Shown: piece after piece, positions 1 to 8,111 of the stretch
Layout: every line of letters begins with the position of its first letter
Position numbering within the stretch: the first letter of the stretch is position 1
Origin: an uncultured Eubacterium sp.
Lineage (GTDB): Bacteria; Bacillota; Clostridia; Lachnospirales; Lachnospiraceae
DNA length: 27,335 nucleotides
Assembly: GCA_910586045.1 (NCBI GenBank)
Contig: CAJUIH010000033.1
Coordinates: forward strand, 1 to 27,335
Direction of reading: 5' to 3'
The notes under the pieces: generated by a model
Seen by the model: only the letters and a program-made list of their open reading frames with translations
The model's database searches: none
What the model was told of the DNA's origin: nothing
Translations under genes and position numbers: made by a program

Positions 1-16
1 CCGCAGAAAATCCCCT

Positions 17-463
17 CTAATTTTGTTTATATTCCATCTGAAAATACACCATCAGCTTTTCCAAAGCACTCTGCAGCACCCGGCTTTCCTGCTCGCTCAC
101 ATTTTCCAAAATAAACGCAATCATATTTTGATGAAATTGTTCATGGTGCCGGTAAGCCTGCACCCCGCGCGGCGTCAGGGAAATATTCACAACCCGTTTA
201 TCATGTTCACTGCGGCAGCGTGTTACATACCCCTTTTTTTCTAATGAATCAATCGCTTTCGTCAGCGTTCCGGTCGTAACACTAAGCTGCTTGGCCGTCT
301 GCGACATTTTCCGCGGCTTATTTAAGCCGATTACCTCAATTACATGCATATCATTGTAAGTAATGTCCTGAAATTCTTCGGTAATCAGCGTCTTTTCTTC
401 AATTTCCATAATAAATTTAAAAAAACGCACCAAAAGCCTGTTTAATGTCTGTTCTGTATCCAT
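17..463 (-). CDS. fabT: FabT, MarR-family repressor of fatty acid synthesis
   Basis: Predicted 148-residue MarR-family winged-helix regulator. The N-terminal part carries the block 'FQDITYNDMHVIEVIG', which closely resembles streptococcal FabT as I remember it ('FKDISIKEMHTIDVIG'). A recognition helix region follows ('VTTGTLTKAIDSLEKKGY') and then the wing 'RSEHDKRVVNISLT'. FabT represses type II fatty acid genes with long-chain acyl-ACP as corepressor. The ATG at 463 is chosen because AAGGAAG lies about 8 nt upstream; the in-frame ATG at 469 is too close to that site, and the longer open frame runs back through fabH. It is the last gene of the operon, about 41 nt after fabH. In streptococci fabT sits near the operon's 5' end, so the place differs. 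A matching operator lies upstream of acpP. Identity is strong; corepressor behaviour is family inference. Confidence 0.9.
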   Translation of the reverse strand: MDTEQTLNRLLVRFFKFIMEIEEKTLITEEFQDITYNDMHVIEVIGLNKPRKMSQTAKQLSVTTGTLTKAIDSLEKKGYVTRCRSEHDKRVVNISLTPRGVQAYRHHEQFHQNMIAFILENVSEQESRVLQSALEKLMVYFQMEYKQN

Positions 464-504
464 CTGCATTACTTCCTTATCTGCATCTGTGTCAGTCCCG
501 CGGC

Positions 505-1467
505 TTACCAGGTCAGTGCAGCCGCGCCCCAGGTAAGCCCTGCGCCAAAACCGGCCAGTATGATGGGATCCCCTTTTCGCAGCAGGCCGTCCCGGTTTGC
601 TTTGTCGAGTAAAATCGGTATGCTGGCCGCGGAAAGATTGCCGCATTCACTAAGGCACATCGGGAATTTTTCGATAGGCTGTTTTAAGCGTTTGGCAACT
701 GCCTGCAGAATACGTTCGTTTGCCTGGTGCAGCAGGAAGTAAGCGACCGCTTCCGGTTTCAGGCCTGCCTGGTCTAAGACCTGGCTGATGCAGGCCGGAA
801 CGGTGCGGACGGCAAATTTGTATACTTCCTGGCCGTTCATTTGTACATAAGAATGTTCCGCCGTCCGGTCTGCGAACGGATGTCTGAGCGGCCGGCCGCC
901 GCAGGATAAGACCATGCCTTTGGAGCCGTCGCTGCCCTGTATGCCTGCCAGTACGCCTTCGGTATCGGCACGGACGACAGCGGCGCCTGCCCCGTCGCCG
1001 AACAGGACACAGGTAGCGCGGTCGGACCAATCCAGTAATTTGGATAATGTTTCCGCGCCTATGATCAGGATCGTTTGGTACATCCCGCTTTGGATATAAG
1101 CCTGTGCGGTATTTAAAGCAAATACAAATCCGGAACATGCCGCGCACAGGTCGTATGCCGCAGCGTTTACCGCGCCAAGCCCGCTTTGTACCTCACAAGA
1201 TAACGGCGGGACGATGCGGTCTGCAGACAGCGTCGCGGCAATGATCAGATCCAGTTCCTGCGGCTGTACGCCGGCGTTTTCCAGGGCGCGCCTGGATGCT
1301 TCCACGGCCATACTGGTTGTTGTTTCGTCTGTGGCGAGATGTCTTGCACGGATTCCGGTGCGGCTTTTGATCCATTCGTCCGAAGTATCCATGATTTTGC
1401 CCAGGTCGTCGTTTGTGACGCGTAAGTTTGGAAGGCTGCTTCCGGTTCCTATTATTCTTGCCCGCAT
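505..1467 (-). CDS. fabH: FabH, beta-ketoacyl-ACP synthase III
   Basis: Condenses an acyl-CoA primer (acetyl-CoA or short branched acyl-CoA) with malonyl-ACP to start fatty acid synthesis in the cytosol. The 320-residue protein has family-typical length and the full catalytic triad: Cys111 in 'DLCAACSGF', His247 in 'LLHQANERI' and Asn277 in 'GNLSAASIP'. The C-terminal 'GFGAGLTWGAAAL' motif is also present. The ATG at 1467 is preferred over the ATG at 1473 because AAAGGA abuts the earlier one with no spacing but lies about 6 nt from the later; the family also usually starts M-x-A-x-I-I-G-T-G. It lies 36 nt after accDA and before fabT in the same operon. The residue before the CAACSG loop is Leu rather than the more common Ile/Ser types, which does not suggest loss of function. 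Confidence 0.95.
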   Translation of the reverse strand: MRARIIGTGSSLPNLRVTNDDLGKIMDTSDEWIKSRTGIRARHLATDETTTSMAVEASRRALENAGVQPQELDLIIAATLSADRIVPPLSCEVQSGLGAVNAAAYDLCAACSGFVFALNTAQAYIQSGMYQTILIIGAETLSKLLDWSDRATCVLFGDGAGAAVVRADTEGVLAGIQGSDGSKGMVLSCGGRPLRHPFADRTAEHSYVQMNGQEVYKFAVRTVPACISQVLDQAGLKPEAVAYFLLHQANERILQAVAKRLKQPIEKFPMCLSECGNLSAASIPILLDKANRDGLLRKGDPIILAGFGAGLTWGAAALTW

Positions 1468-1503
1468 ATGCATTCCTTTCTTTCCTTTTCTGCCGGATGG
1501 ATG

Positions 1504-3276
1504 TCAAAACTGGCGGAATCGTTCATAACGTTCACCTGCAAAATCTTCCCAGCTTTTTCCTGCCTGGGAAGAGAGGTATTCTTTTAGCTGCTGTTTTATA
1601 AACATGGAAATCGCGCCGACCGTTACTTCGTCGGCTCCGCCGTATTCCGGAATGATTTGTTCAACCACCTGCAGGTCATACAGGTCCTGCGCGGTTATTT
1701 TCATTACGCCGGCTGCTTCCTCGGCCCGGCTGCTGTCTTTCCACAAGATCGAAGAAAAGCCTTCCGGCGACAGGACGGAATACGTGGCGTGCTCCATCAT
1801 CCATACCTGGTTGCCGACCGCAAGCGCAAGCGCGCCGCCGCTGCCGCCTTCCCCGATCATCATGCACACGACGGGCACTTTTAAAGCGGACATTTCAAAA
1901 AGGTTGCGGGCAATGGCCTCGCCCTGCCCAAGTTCTTCGGCTTCCATTCCGCAAAAAGCGCCGGATGTATTCACAAAGGTAATGACCGGGCGGTGGAATT
2001 TTTCCGCCTGTTTCATAAGCCGCAACGCTTTGCGGTAGCCTTCCGGCGATGCCATTCCAAAATTACGCTGCTGGCATTCTTCGATCGAAGTGCCTTTTTG
2101 GATGCCGATGACCGTCACGGGCTGGCCGTCCAAAAAGGCAATGCCGCCGACCACAGCCGGATCGTCGCGAAACTGCCTGTCGCCGTGCAGTTCCATAAAA
2201 TCCTGAAAGACCAGCCGGATATAATCCATGGCGGACGGACGCGTAACTTGGCGCGCGGTTTTTACTTTTTCCCATGCCGTCCGCTCCTGGGCTGTCTCCA
2301 TATGTTCCCTGCAGCGTTCATCCGGCCGCAGGTCAATCCGGTCGGCTACGGTAAAGGCATGGAAGCTCTGGTTGTTATGGTGGTATTTTAAAATCTGCGC
2401 CAGTGTCTGTTTCAAATGCCTGCGTTCGACGACAGCGTCGACAAATCCATGTTCCAGTTGAAATTCTGCCCGCTGAAACCCTTCCGGAAGTTTTTCACCG
2501 ATTGTTTGTTCAATCACCCTTGGGCCTGCAAATCCGATTAACGCGCCTGGTTCGGCAAGAATCAGATCGCCCAGCATGGCGAAGCTGGCCGTCACGCCTC
2601 CGGTGGTCGGATCTGTCAGTACCGGTACATACAGCAGCCCCGTTTCGCTGTGCCTTTTTAAAGCGGCGGCAGTTTTGGCCATCTGCATCAGGGAAATAAT
2701 GCCTTCCTGCATACGGGCGCCGCCGGAGCAGCAGAATAAAATGACCGGAAGGCGCATCGCAGTCGCTTTTTCAATGGCAAGCGCGATTTTTTCACCCACG
2801 ACATGGCCCATGCTGCCCATCAGAAAACGGGAATCGCAGACGCCAAGGACGACTGGTTCCCCGTCGATGCGGGCATAGCCGACGGTTACGCCTTCTTTTA
2901 ATTTTGTTTTTTCCTGTACGGCGGCGAGTTTTTCTTCATAACCCGGAAAATCCAGCGGATTTGTTTCCGCTACATCCTCAAACCAGGATTCGAATGTACC
3001 GGGATCCGCGACCATTTTAATCCGGTTGTTCGTACGGATGCGGAAATAGTAGCCGCATTGGCCGCAGACGTATTTATTGGCGGCGGTTTCGGATTTGGAC
3101 AGGGTAGCGCCGCACTTTTTGCAGACAAACTGGTCATTGGCTGTCTTGGCCGCCGGCTTTTGTTCCGGTTGTCTGTTTTCGGCTGTATCGTCGGTTCCTG
3201 TTTCGGTTTCCGGCTGGTGCCGGTTTTTAAAAATATGGTATTTGTGTCGGTTTTCTTTTATTTTTTGAAACATCAT
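1504..3276 (-). CDS. accDA: Fused acetyl-CoA carboxylase carboxyltransferase, AccD-AccA
   Basis: Transfers the carboxyl group from carboxybiotin to acetyl-CoA, giving malonyl-CoA. One 590-residue chain joins both carboxyltransferase subunits. Residues about 50-300 are the beta (AccD) half with a four-cysteine zinc ribbon (Cys52, Cys55, Cys71, Cys74) and 'CSGGARMQEGIISLMQMAKT'. Residues about 333-590 are the alpha (AccA) half with 'RNFGMASPEGYRKALRLMKQ', 'GEGGSGGALALAVGNQVW' and 'LSPEGFSSILWKDSSRAEEA'. The first 48 residues are a charged, low-complexity extension. The start overlaps the fabZ stop within ATGATG; a second ATG at 3273 is equally possible. In many Firmicutes accC lies between fabZ and accD and accB between fabF and fabZ; neither is here. 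Fused AccDA proteins are known in other bacteria. The motif 'VNTSGAFCGMEAEELGQGEA' departs slightly from the common DTPGAYPG form. Confidence 0.93.
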   Translation of the reverse strand: MMFQKIKENRHKYHIFKNRHQPETETGTDDTAENRQPEQKPAAKTANDQFVCKKCGATLSKSETAANKYVCGQCGYYFRIRTNNRIKMVADPGTFESWFEDVAETNPLDFPGYEEKLAAVQEKTKLKEGVTVGYARIDGEPVVLGVCDSRFLMGSMGHVVGEKIALAIEKATAMRLPVILFCCSGGARMQEGIISLMQMAKTAAALKRHSETGLLYVPVLTDPTTGGVTASFAMLGDLILAEPGALIGFAGPRVIEQTIGEKLPEGFQRAEFQLEHGFVDAVVERRHLKQTLAQILKYHHNNQSFHAFTVADRIDLRPDERCREHMETAQERTAWEKVKTARQVTRPSAMDYIRLVFQDFMELHGDRQFRDDPAVVGGIAFLDGQPVTVIGIQKGTSIEECQQRNFGMASPEGYRKALRLMKQAEKFHRPVITFVNTSGAFCGMEAEELGQGEAIARNLFEMSALKVPVVCMMIGEGGSGGALALAVGNQVWMMEHATYSVLSPEGFSSILWKDSSRAEEAAGVMKITAQDLYDLQVVEQIIPEYGGADEVTVGAISMFIKQQLKEYLSSQAGKSWEDFAGERYERFRQF

Positions 3277-3719
3277 GTTGGTTTGGCCTCACTTCCGATT
3301 GCAAATGTGATTTCTGCTGAAGCCGCGAGCTTGCCGTTTACGCAAGCAGTCCCTTTTCCGATTCCGATCGGGCCTTTTACTTTTACGATTTCTACATCCA
3401 GTTCCAGTACGTCGCCCGGAACGACTTTCTGACGGAACTTTGCAGACTGGATCCCTGCAAAATAAGCGGTGCGCCCTTTCATTTCCGGCTGTGACAGCAT
3501 GGCTACGGCGCCCGCCTGCGCCATGGCTTCCACAATCAGGACGCCGGGCATTACGGGTTCTTCTGGAAAATGGCCCGCAAAAAAAGGTTCGTTGTAACTG
3601 ACGCATTTGCGTGCTACGGCATGGGAACCGGGCGTAAGCTGTTCAATCGTATCCAGCAGCAGAAACGGCTGTCTGTGCGGAATAATTTCCATAATCTGTG
3701 ATGTGTTTAATAACGGCAT
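3273..3719 (-). CDS. fabZ: FabZ, 3-hydroxyacyl-ACP dehydratase
   Basis: Dehydrates 3-hydroxyacyl-ACP to trans-2-enoyl-ACP in the elongation cycle. The 148-residue single hotdog domain carries the catalytic pair His50 and Glu64 in 'FFAGHFPEEPVMPGVLIVEA', preceded by 'IIPHRQPFLLLD', the family signature. The ATG at 3719 is supported by GGGAGG about 7 nt upstream; the longer open frame to 3797 enters fabF and is not needed. Its stop TGA lies inside the accDA start, indicating translational coupling. No fabA, fabM or fabN partner is seen in this operon, so the source of unsaturated fatty acids cannot be read from this window. Confidence 0.95.
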   Translation of the reverse strand: MPLLNTSQIMEIIPHRQPFLLLDTIEQLTPGSHAVARKCVSYNEPFFAGHFPEEPVMPGVLIVEAMAQAGAVAMLSQPEMKGRTAYFAGIQSAKFRQKVVPGDVLELDVEIVKVKGPIGIGKGTACVNGKLAASAEITFAIGSEAKPT

Positions 3720-3747
3720 AGCAAACCTCCCTGTGATACGCAAAATG

Positions 3748-4980
3748 TTATTCGAATTTGGATACGGCAAGCGTTGCGTTATGTCCGCCGAATCCAAGGG
3801 AATTGCTCAGTGCATGCCGTACCTCTTCTTCGTATGGCTCTTTGCAGTAATTAAGGTCCAGCCCTTCGTCCGGCGTCGTATAGCCCGCGGTAGCGTGGAT
3901 AAATTGATCCTGGATCGTTTTGACACAGGTTACAAATTCAATTGCCCCGGCAGCGCCGAGCAGGTGCCCGATCAAAGATTTGGTGGAATTGACGCGCAGA
4001 TTTTGTGCGTGGCTGCCGAACACGGCTTTGATCGCGCGTGTCTCAAACAGGTCGTTGTGGTGGGTTCCGGTGCCGTGCGCATTAATATACGTAATATCCG
4101 CTGCGGCCAGTCCGGCGTCTTCGATCGCGTTTGCCATTGCTTTTGCCGCGCCGGCGCCGTCTTCTGCCGGGGAAGTAATGTGGTAAGCGTCGGAAGTACA
4201 GCCATATCCGGTTACTTCGGCATAGATTTTGGCGCCGCGCGCCCTGGCGTGCCCTAGTTCTTCTAACACGACGATGGCGGCGCCTTCGCCCATGACAAAG
4301 CCGCTGCGGTTTTTATCAAATGGGAGCGAGCAGCGAAGCGGGTCGTCTACGGTGGACAGGGCCGTCAGCGAAGTAAAACCCGCAATGGCGACCGGGGTAA
4401 TGCAGCCCTCACAGCCGCCTGCGAGCATGACGTCGGCATCCCCGTACTGGATCGTGCGGAACGCTTCCCCGATGCTGTTTGTGCCGGTCGCACATGCGGT
4501 TACGACATTGATGCTTTTCCCTTTTAATCCATAGGCGATCGATACGTTGCCGGCTGCCATATTAGAGATCATCATCGGCACTAAGAGGGGATTTACCCTG
4601 GATGGCCCTTTTTCTAAAATTTTCTTATATTCCCGTTCGATGGCCTGCAGGCTTCCGACGCCGGAGCCGATGGAACAGCCCACGCGGTAAGGGTCTTCAC
4701 TGTCCATGCAAAGGGCCGCGTCTTCGATGGCTTCCTTGGAAGCTGCCATTGCATACTGGCTAAACAGCTCCATACGTTTCGCGGATTTAAAATCCATGTA
4801 ATTTTTTCCTTCAAACCCTTTTACTTCCGCTGCCAGGTGGCATTTATAATCGGTAGTATCAAAATGGGTAATAGCGGCAATTCCGACTTCTGCTTTTTTA
4901 ACGGAAGACCAGAATGCATCGACACTCAGTCCAATGGGTGTAATGGCACCCATACCGGTTACTACGACTCTTCGTTTCAT
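3748..4980 (-). CDS. fabF: FabF, beta-ketoacyl-ACP synthase II
   Basis: Elongating condensing enzyme: acyl-ACP plus malonyl-ACP gives 3-ketoacyl-ACP. The 410-residue protein has the usual length and the Cys-His-His triad: Cys163 in 'VTACATGTNSIGEAF', His302 in 'NAHGTGTHHND' and His339 in 'IGHLLGAAGAIE'. The second motif reads HGTGTHHND where most FabF proteins have HGTSTPLND, a modest variation outside the catalytic His. The ATG at 4980 has GGAGG about 7 nt upstream and gives the expected 'MKRRVVVTGMGAITPIG' N-terminus; 31 codons of open frame upstream run into fabG. It follows fabG by 10 nt and precedes fabZ by 28 nt, leaving no space for the accB gene that often lies here. Confidence 0.95.
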   Translation of the reverse strand: MKRRVVVTGMGAITPIGLSVDAFWSSVKKAEVGIAAITHFDTTDYKCHLAAEVKGFEGKNYMDFKSAKRMELFSQYAMAASKEAIEDAALCMDSEDPYRVGCSIGSGVGSLQAIEREYKKILEKGPSRVNPLLVPMMISNMAAGNVSIAYGLKGKSINVVTACATGTNSIGEAFRTIQYGDADVMLAGGCEGCITPVAIAGFTSLTALSTVDDPLRCSLPFDKNRSGFVMGEGAAIVVLEELGHARARGAKIYAEVTGYGCTSDAYHITSPAEDGAGAAKAMANAIEDAGLAAADITYINAHGTGTHHNDLFETRAIKAVFGSHAQNLRVNSTKSLIGHLLGAAGAIEFVTCVKTIQDQFIHATAGYTTPDEGLDLNYCKEPYEEEVRHALSNSLGFGGHNATLAVSKFE

Positions 4981-4990
4981 TTCATTCCTC

Positions 4991-5731
4991 CTACATTGCC
5001 ATTCCGCCATCCACACACAAAACCTGTCCGGTGATATAACTCGACAGGTCAGAGGCGAGAAAAAGTACGACATTTGCGATTTCTTCCGGTGAGGCCGGAC
5101 GAGCGAACGGAATCTGGCCTAAAAGCTGTTCCCTTGCCTTAGCAGGCAGGCGGTCCGTCATGTCTGTTTCCACATAGCCCGGCGCAACGGCATTGACGCG
5201 GATGCCGCGGGAAGCCAATTCCCTGGCCGCGCTTTTGGTAAGGCCGATGATGCCGGCTTTGGAAGCGCTGTAATTGGCCTGGCCCGCGTTGCCGAGGATG
5301 CCGGATACGGACGAAATATTGATAATCTGTCCGCTGCGCTGCTTTAACATAGATCTGGACGCGTGGCGGATGGTATGAAAGGTGCCTTTTAAATTGGTAT
5401 CCATGACAAGGTCATAGTCTGCTTCTGACATCTTCATAAGCAGGCCGTCTTTTGTGACGCCGGCGTTATTGACCAGGATATCGAGCCGTCCGCTTTTTTT
5501 GATTATGGAAGCGATCATTTCCCCGCATGCTTCAAAATCGGTGACATCGCACTGCAGCGGTTCGGCGCGTCCGCCGCCGCGGTTGATTTCATCCGCGGCG
5601 GCTTCGGCTTTTTCTTTGGAGCCTTGGTAGTTTAAATAGACTGCGGCACCGTTTTGGGCCAGTTTTTTTGCGCAGGCAAGTCCGATGCCGCGCGAAGCCC
5701 CGGTAACCAGTGCGATTTTATCGGTTAACAT
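4991..5731 (-). CDS. fabG: FabG, 3-oxoacyl-ACP reductase
   Basis: NADPH-dependent reduction of 3-ketoacyl-ACP to 3-hydroxyacyl-ACP. This 246-residue short-chain dehydrogenase has the Rossmann dinucleotide motif 'TGASRGIG' (residues 10-17), the 'NNAG' motif (88-91) and the catalytic Ser141, Tyr154 and Lys158 in 'SSVSGILGNAGQANYSASK'. The C-terminal 'ITGQVLCVDGGMAM' is typical. The ATG at 5731 lies inside the end of fabD, a 14-bp overlap that fits coupled translation; GGAGG and GGAAG both lie upstream. The longer frame to 5758 has no better start. Identity as FabG rather than another reductase is supported by the position between fabD and fabF. Confidence 0.95.
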   Translation of the reverse strand: MLTDKIALVTGASRGIGLACAKKLAQNGAAVYLNYQGSKEKAEAAADEINRGGGRAEPLQCDVTDFEACGEMIASIIKKSGRLDILVNNAGVTKDGLLMKMSEADYDLVMDTNLKGTFHTIRHASRSMLKQRSGQIINISSVSGILGNAGQANYSASKAGIIGLTKSAARELASRGIRVNAVAPGYVETDMTDRLPAKAREQLLGQIPFARPASPEEIANVVLFLASDLSSYITGQVLCVDGGMAM

Positions 5732-6644
5732 ATGCTTCCAGATCCTCCGGTTTTTCAATATGGAACGTACGCACGCTGCGGTTGATTTTTTTCACAAAGC
5801 CGCTTAACGTAGTACCTGGGCCGATCTCTACAAACTCGTCCACGCCCTCGGTAAGCAGCAGTTCAATCGTTTGCTGCCACCGTACCGGGGAAGATACTTG
5901 TTTTTGCAGCAGTTCTTTTACTTGCGCGCGGTCGGTCACAAAATCAGCCGTCACGTTTGCGATATAAGGAATGGCAATATCACGCACCGGGACGTTTTCT
6001 AAATCGGCAGCCAGACGTTCGCCCGCGCAGGACAGCAGGCTGGAGTGGAACGGGCCGCTGACATTTAACGGGACGATCCGTTTTGCACCGGCTGCTTTAC
6101 AGGACTCCGCGGCTGTTTCCACTGCTTTTTGTTCCCCGGTGATCACGATCTGCCCCGGGCAGTTGTAATTTGCGATCGAAACCGTTCCTTCTGTCTGTGC
6201 GCAGACTTTTTCGATTTCGGAAGAATCCAGCCCGAGTACGGCAGCCATCGCGCCGCCTGTCGGTACGGCTTCCTGCATGTAGATGCCGCGTTTGCGGATC
6301 AGCCGAAAGGCGTCTGCCGGATCGAGCGCTTTGGAAACGATCAGTGCGCCGTATTCGCCGAGGCTTAGCCCGGCCGTATAATCCGGCCGTAACTGGCCCT
6401 GTTCCATTGCCATAAAAATGGCGGCTTCCACGGTCAGAATTGCGATCTGTGTATATTCCGTAATATTTAGTTTGTCATTTTCTTCAAAACACAGGGCAGG
6501 GATGTCTAATCCGGATTCTTTGGATGCGGTATCAAAGACTGCTTTACAAATATTGTAGTTATCATAAAATTCTTTTCCCATTCCTATGTACTGTGTTCCC
6601 TGTCCCGGGAACAGATAGGCTGTTTTTCCTGTAGATAATCCCAT
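5718..6644 (-). CDS. fabD: FabD, malonyl-CoA:ACP transacylase
   Basis: Moves malonyl from CoA to the ACP phosphopantetheine thiol, feeding FabH and FabF. The 308-residue protein begins with the family motif 'LFPGQGTQYIGMGKE', has the nucleophile Ser94 in 'GLSLGEYGAL' and the catalytic His200 in 'GPFHSSLL'. The ATG at 6644 has GAAAGGA about 7 nt upstream. It follows fabK by 43 nt and overlaps fabG by 14 bp. The arrangement fabK-fabD-fabG-fabF is the common Firmicute order. Confidence 0.95.
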   Translation of the reverse strand: MGLSTGKTAYLFPGQGTQYIGMGKEFYDNYNICKAVFDTASKESGLDIPALCFEENDKLNITEYTQIAILTVEAAIFMAMEQGQLRPDYTAGLSLGEYGALIVSKALDPADAFRLIRKRGIYMQEAVPTGGAMAAVLGLDSSEIEKVCAQTEGTVSIANYNCPGQIVITGEQKAVETAAESCKAAGAKRIVPLNVSGPFHSSLLSCAGERLAADLENVPVRDIAIPYIANVTADFVTDRAQVKELLQKQVSSPVRWQQTIELLLTEGVDEFVEIGPGTTLSGFVKKINRSVRTFHIEKPEDLEAYVNR

Positions 6645-6687
6645 AAATCGTTCCTTTCTGCCGTTTTACGGCGGTTGAATCGCGGTG

Positions 6688-7620
6688 CTAATTGACGAAT
6701 GGCAGACGCAGCTTTTGCGCGCCTTCGATGATTTCGTCGATGATTTCCTTGCAGGTATTCTGGCTTTTCACGAGTCCGGCGATCTGTCCGGCCATAAAAC
6801 TGCCGCCTTTTACATCCCCGTCAATGACCGCTTTGCGCAGGGAACCAAGCGTGAGTGTTTCCAGTTCTTCCAGCGTTGCCCCCTGTTTTTCCATTTTCAG
6901 GTACTCGCGGCTCATCTGGTTGCGCAGCACCCGGATTGGATGGCCGGTCGATCGTCCGGTTACTTCGGAGTCGATATCTTTTGCTTTTACAATGCGTTCT
7001 TTATAATTTTGGTGCGCAATGGATTCCGCGGCGGTTACAAAGCGTGTCCCCATCTGGACAGCCTGAGCCCCGAGCAGGAACGCTGCCGCAAATCCTCTGG
7101 CGTCCGCGATGCCCCCTGCGGCAATGACCGGGATCTGTACGGCGTCCGCGACCTGCGGCACAAGCGTCATCGTCGTCTGCTCCCCAATGTGTCCGCCGGA
7201 TTCCATGCCTTCCGCGACTACTGCGTCAGCGCCGGAGCGTTCCATCATTTTTGCCATTGCTACGCTTGCGACAACCGGGATGACTATGATGCCGGCTTCT
7301 TTCCACATCGCAAGGAATTTTCCGGGATTTCCGGCTCCGGTAGTAACGACCGGGACGTGTTCTTCGACTACGACCTGCGCTACTTGCGGGGCATTTGGAT
7401 TCATCAGCATGACATTGACGCCGAATGGACGGTCTGTCAGTTTTTTGGCTTCACGGATCTGTTCGCGCACGATTTCGGGCGGTGCGCTTGCCGCCCCGAT
7501 GATGCCAAGGCCGCCGGCATTGGATACGGCCGCTGCCAGATGATATTCTGCGACCCAGGCCATGCCGCCCTGCAGGATCGGGTATTGGATGCCTAATAGT
7601 TCCGTAATTTTGGTTTTCAT
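6688..7620 (-). CDS. fabK: FabK, flavin-dependent enoyl-ACP reductase II
   Basis: Reduces trans-2-enoyl-ACP to acyl-ACP using FMN and NAD(P)H; FabK replaces the SDR-type FabI and is naturally insensitive to triclosan (family knowledge). The 310-residue TIM-barrel protein of the nitronate monooxygenase-like family shows 'IQYPILQGGMAWVAE' at the N-terminus, His144 in 'GMESGGHIGEQTT' (the same number as the catalytic His of pneumococcal FabK), and the FMN phosphate loops 'IPVIAAGGIAD' and 'GAQAVQMGTRF'. It is the second gene of the operon, 34 nt after acpP. The ribosome site is weak: AAGGCGG lies about 13 nt from the ATG. A 303-residue plus-strand open frame covers the same bases but is only its shadow. 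Confidence 0.94.
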   Translation of the reverse strand: MKTKITELLGIQYPILQGGMAWVAEYHLAAAVSNAGGLGIIGAASAPPEIVREQIREAKKLTDRPFGVNVMLMNPNAPQVAQVVVEEHVPVVTTGAGNPGKFLAMWKEAGIIVIPVVASVAMAKMMERSGADAVVAEGMESGGHIGEQTTMTLVPQVADAVQIPVIAAGGIADARGFAAAFLLGAQAVQMGTRFVTAAESIAHQNYKERIVKAKDIDSEVTGRSTGHPIRVLRNQMSREYLKMEKQGATLEELETLTLGSLRKAVIDGDVKGGSFMAGQIAGLVKSQNTCKEIIDEIIEGAQKLRLPFVN

Positions 7621-7654
7621 AAATTATCATTACCGCCTTGTCCGTTTTTTGATT

Positions 7655-7885
7655 TTATTCCGCGACGTCATGCTCTTTTAAATATTGCACAATGTCGCCG
7701 ACCGTCGTGACATGTTCCAGGTCTTCCGATGGAATTTCTACGCCGAATGCTTCCTCCATTGCCATCACCAGTTCAAAAATATCCAGGGAATCTGCGCCAA
7801 GGTCGTCTTTAAAAGAAGTAGCCTCGGTAATATCCAGGTCGGTGTTTAGCTGTTCTTTTATAATTTCCGCAATTTTTTCTAACAT
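7655..7885 (-). CDS. acpP: Acyl carrier protein
   Basis: Small acidic 76-residue carrier that holds growing acyl chains on a 4'-phosphopantetheine arm. The attachment residue is Ser33 in 'DDLGADSLDIFELVMAMEE', the standard DSL motif at the start of helix II. It has the expected four-helix length. The ATG at 7885 is preceded by GGGAG at good spacing. It is the promoter-proximal gene of the fab operon, with the FabT-type palindrome in its leader, so it should be the gene most directly exposed to FabT control. Confidence 0.95.
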   Translation of the reverse strand: MLEKIAEIIKEQLNTDLDITEATSFKDDLGADSLDIFELVMAMEEAFGVEIPSEDLEHVTTVGDIVQYLKEHDVAE

Positions 7886-7900
7886 AGGTTCTCCCTTTCC

Positions 7901-7913
7901 GCCCGCTGCGGGC
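7901..7913 (-). other. GC-rich palindrome in the acpP leader
   Basis: GCCCGC-T-GCGGGC is a perfect 6-bp inverted repeat with a 1-nt centre, lying just upstream of the acpP ribosome binding site in the transcribed leader. The tiny centre means a real RNA hairpin would open at least the inner pair. It has no T-run, so it is not an intrinsic terminator. It might be an mRNA stability element or a protein site; nothing in the sequence decides. Confidence 0.35.
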
Positions 7914-7927
7914 CTGTCTGGTATTTT

Positions 7928-7942
7928 GTTTGATAATCAAAC
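7928..7942. promoter_or_regulatory. FabT operator in the fab operon leader
   Basis: GTTTGATAATCAAAC is a perfect 7+1+7 palindrome. It matches the FabT operator described in streptococci (TTTGATTATCAAA core). It lies about 11-25 nt downstream of the predicted acpP start point, where binding would block elongation or promoter clearance. A degenerate half-match (TTTGATTGTGAAA, 7945-7957) sits right beside it and overlaps the start point. With fabT as last gene of the same operon, autoregulation is expected. Confidence 0.8.
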
Positions 7943-7959
7943 TATTTGATTGTGAAAGT

Positions 7960-7988
7960 ATCATAGTACGGATGGAAATATTTGTCAA
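7960..7988 (-). promoter_or_regulatory. SigA-type promoter of the fab operon
   Basis: On the minus strand, TTGACA (7983-7988) and TATGAT (7960-7965) are separated by 17 bp. This is a consensus -35 box and a one-mismatch -10 box. Transcription would start near 7953 and read the acpP-to-fabT operon. Confidence 0.8.
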
Positions 7989-8029
7989 GACAGAAATCTT
8001 ACGTTGTCCGCGGGCAAAGACGGTTTTTG

Positions 8030-8044
8030 ATTGGATGACCCAAT
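8030..8044. promoter_or_regulatory. LldR/GntR-type operator, copy 1
   Basis: ATTGGATGACCCAAT has ATTGG and CCAAT arms around a 5-bp centre. E. coli LldR sites have the same ATTGG-N5-CCAAT layout. This copy is about 110 bp upstream of the lactate operon start point and about 40 bp upstream of the fab -35 box, so it could act by looping with copies 2 and 3 or affect the divergent promoter. Confidence 0.75.
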
Positions 8045-8111
8045 CAGTTGGCAAAATGTGACAAAAATAGGGAGGCGCAATCAGTAAATATGCTGGAATT
8101 ATAAAAAATAC

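Noticed and set aside
505..646. Longer FabT reading frame starting at 646
   Set aside because: The extra 61 residues lie over fabH in a shadow frame, and AAGGAAG clearly marks the ATG at 463.
6685..7596. Plus-strand 303-residue open frame
   Set aside because: It is antisense to the intact fabK gene, has no ribosome site, and its composition (many His, Cys, Phe, Asp) is typical of a shadow frame.
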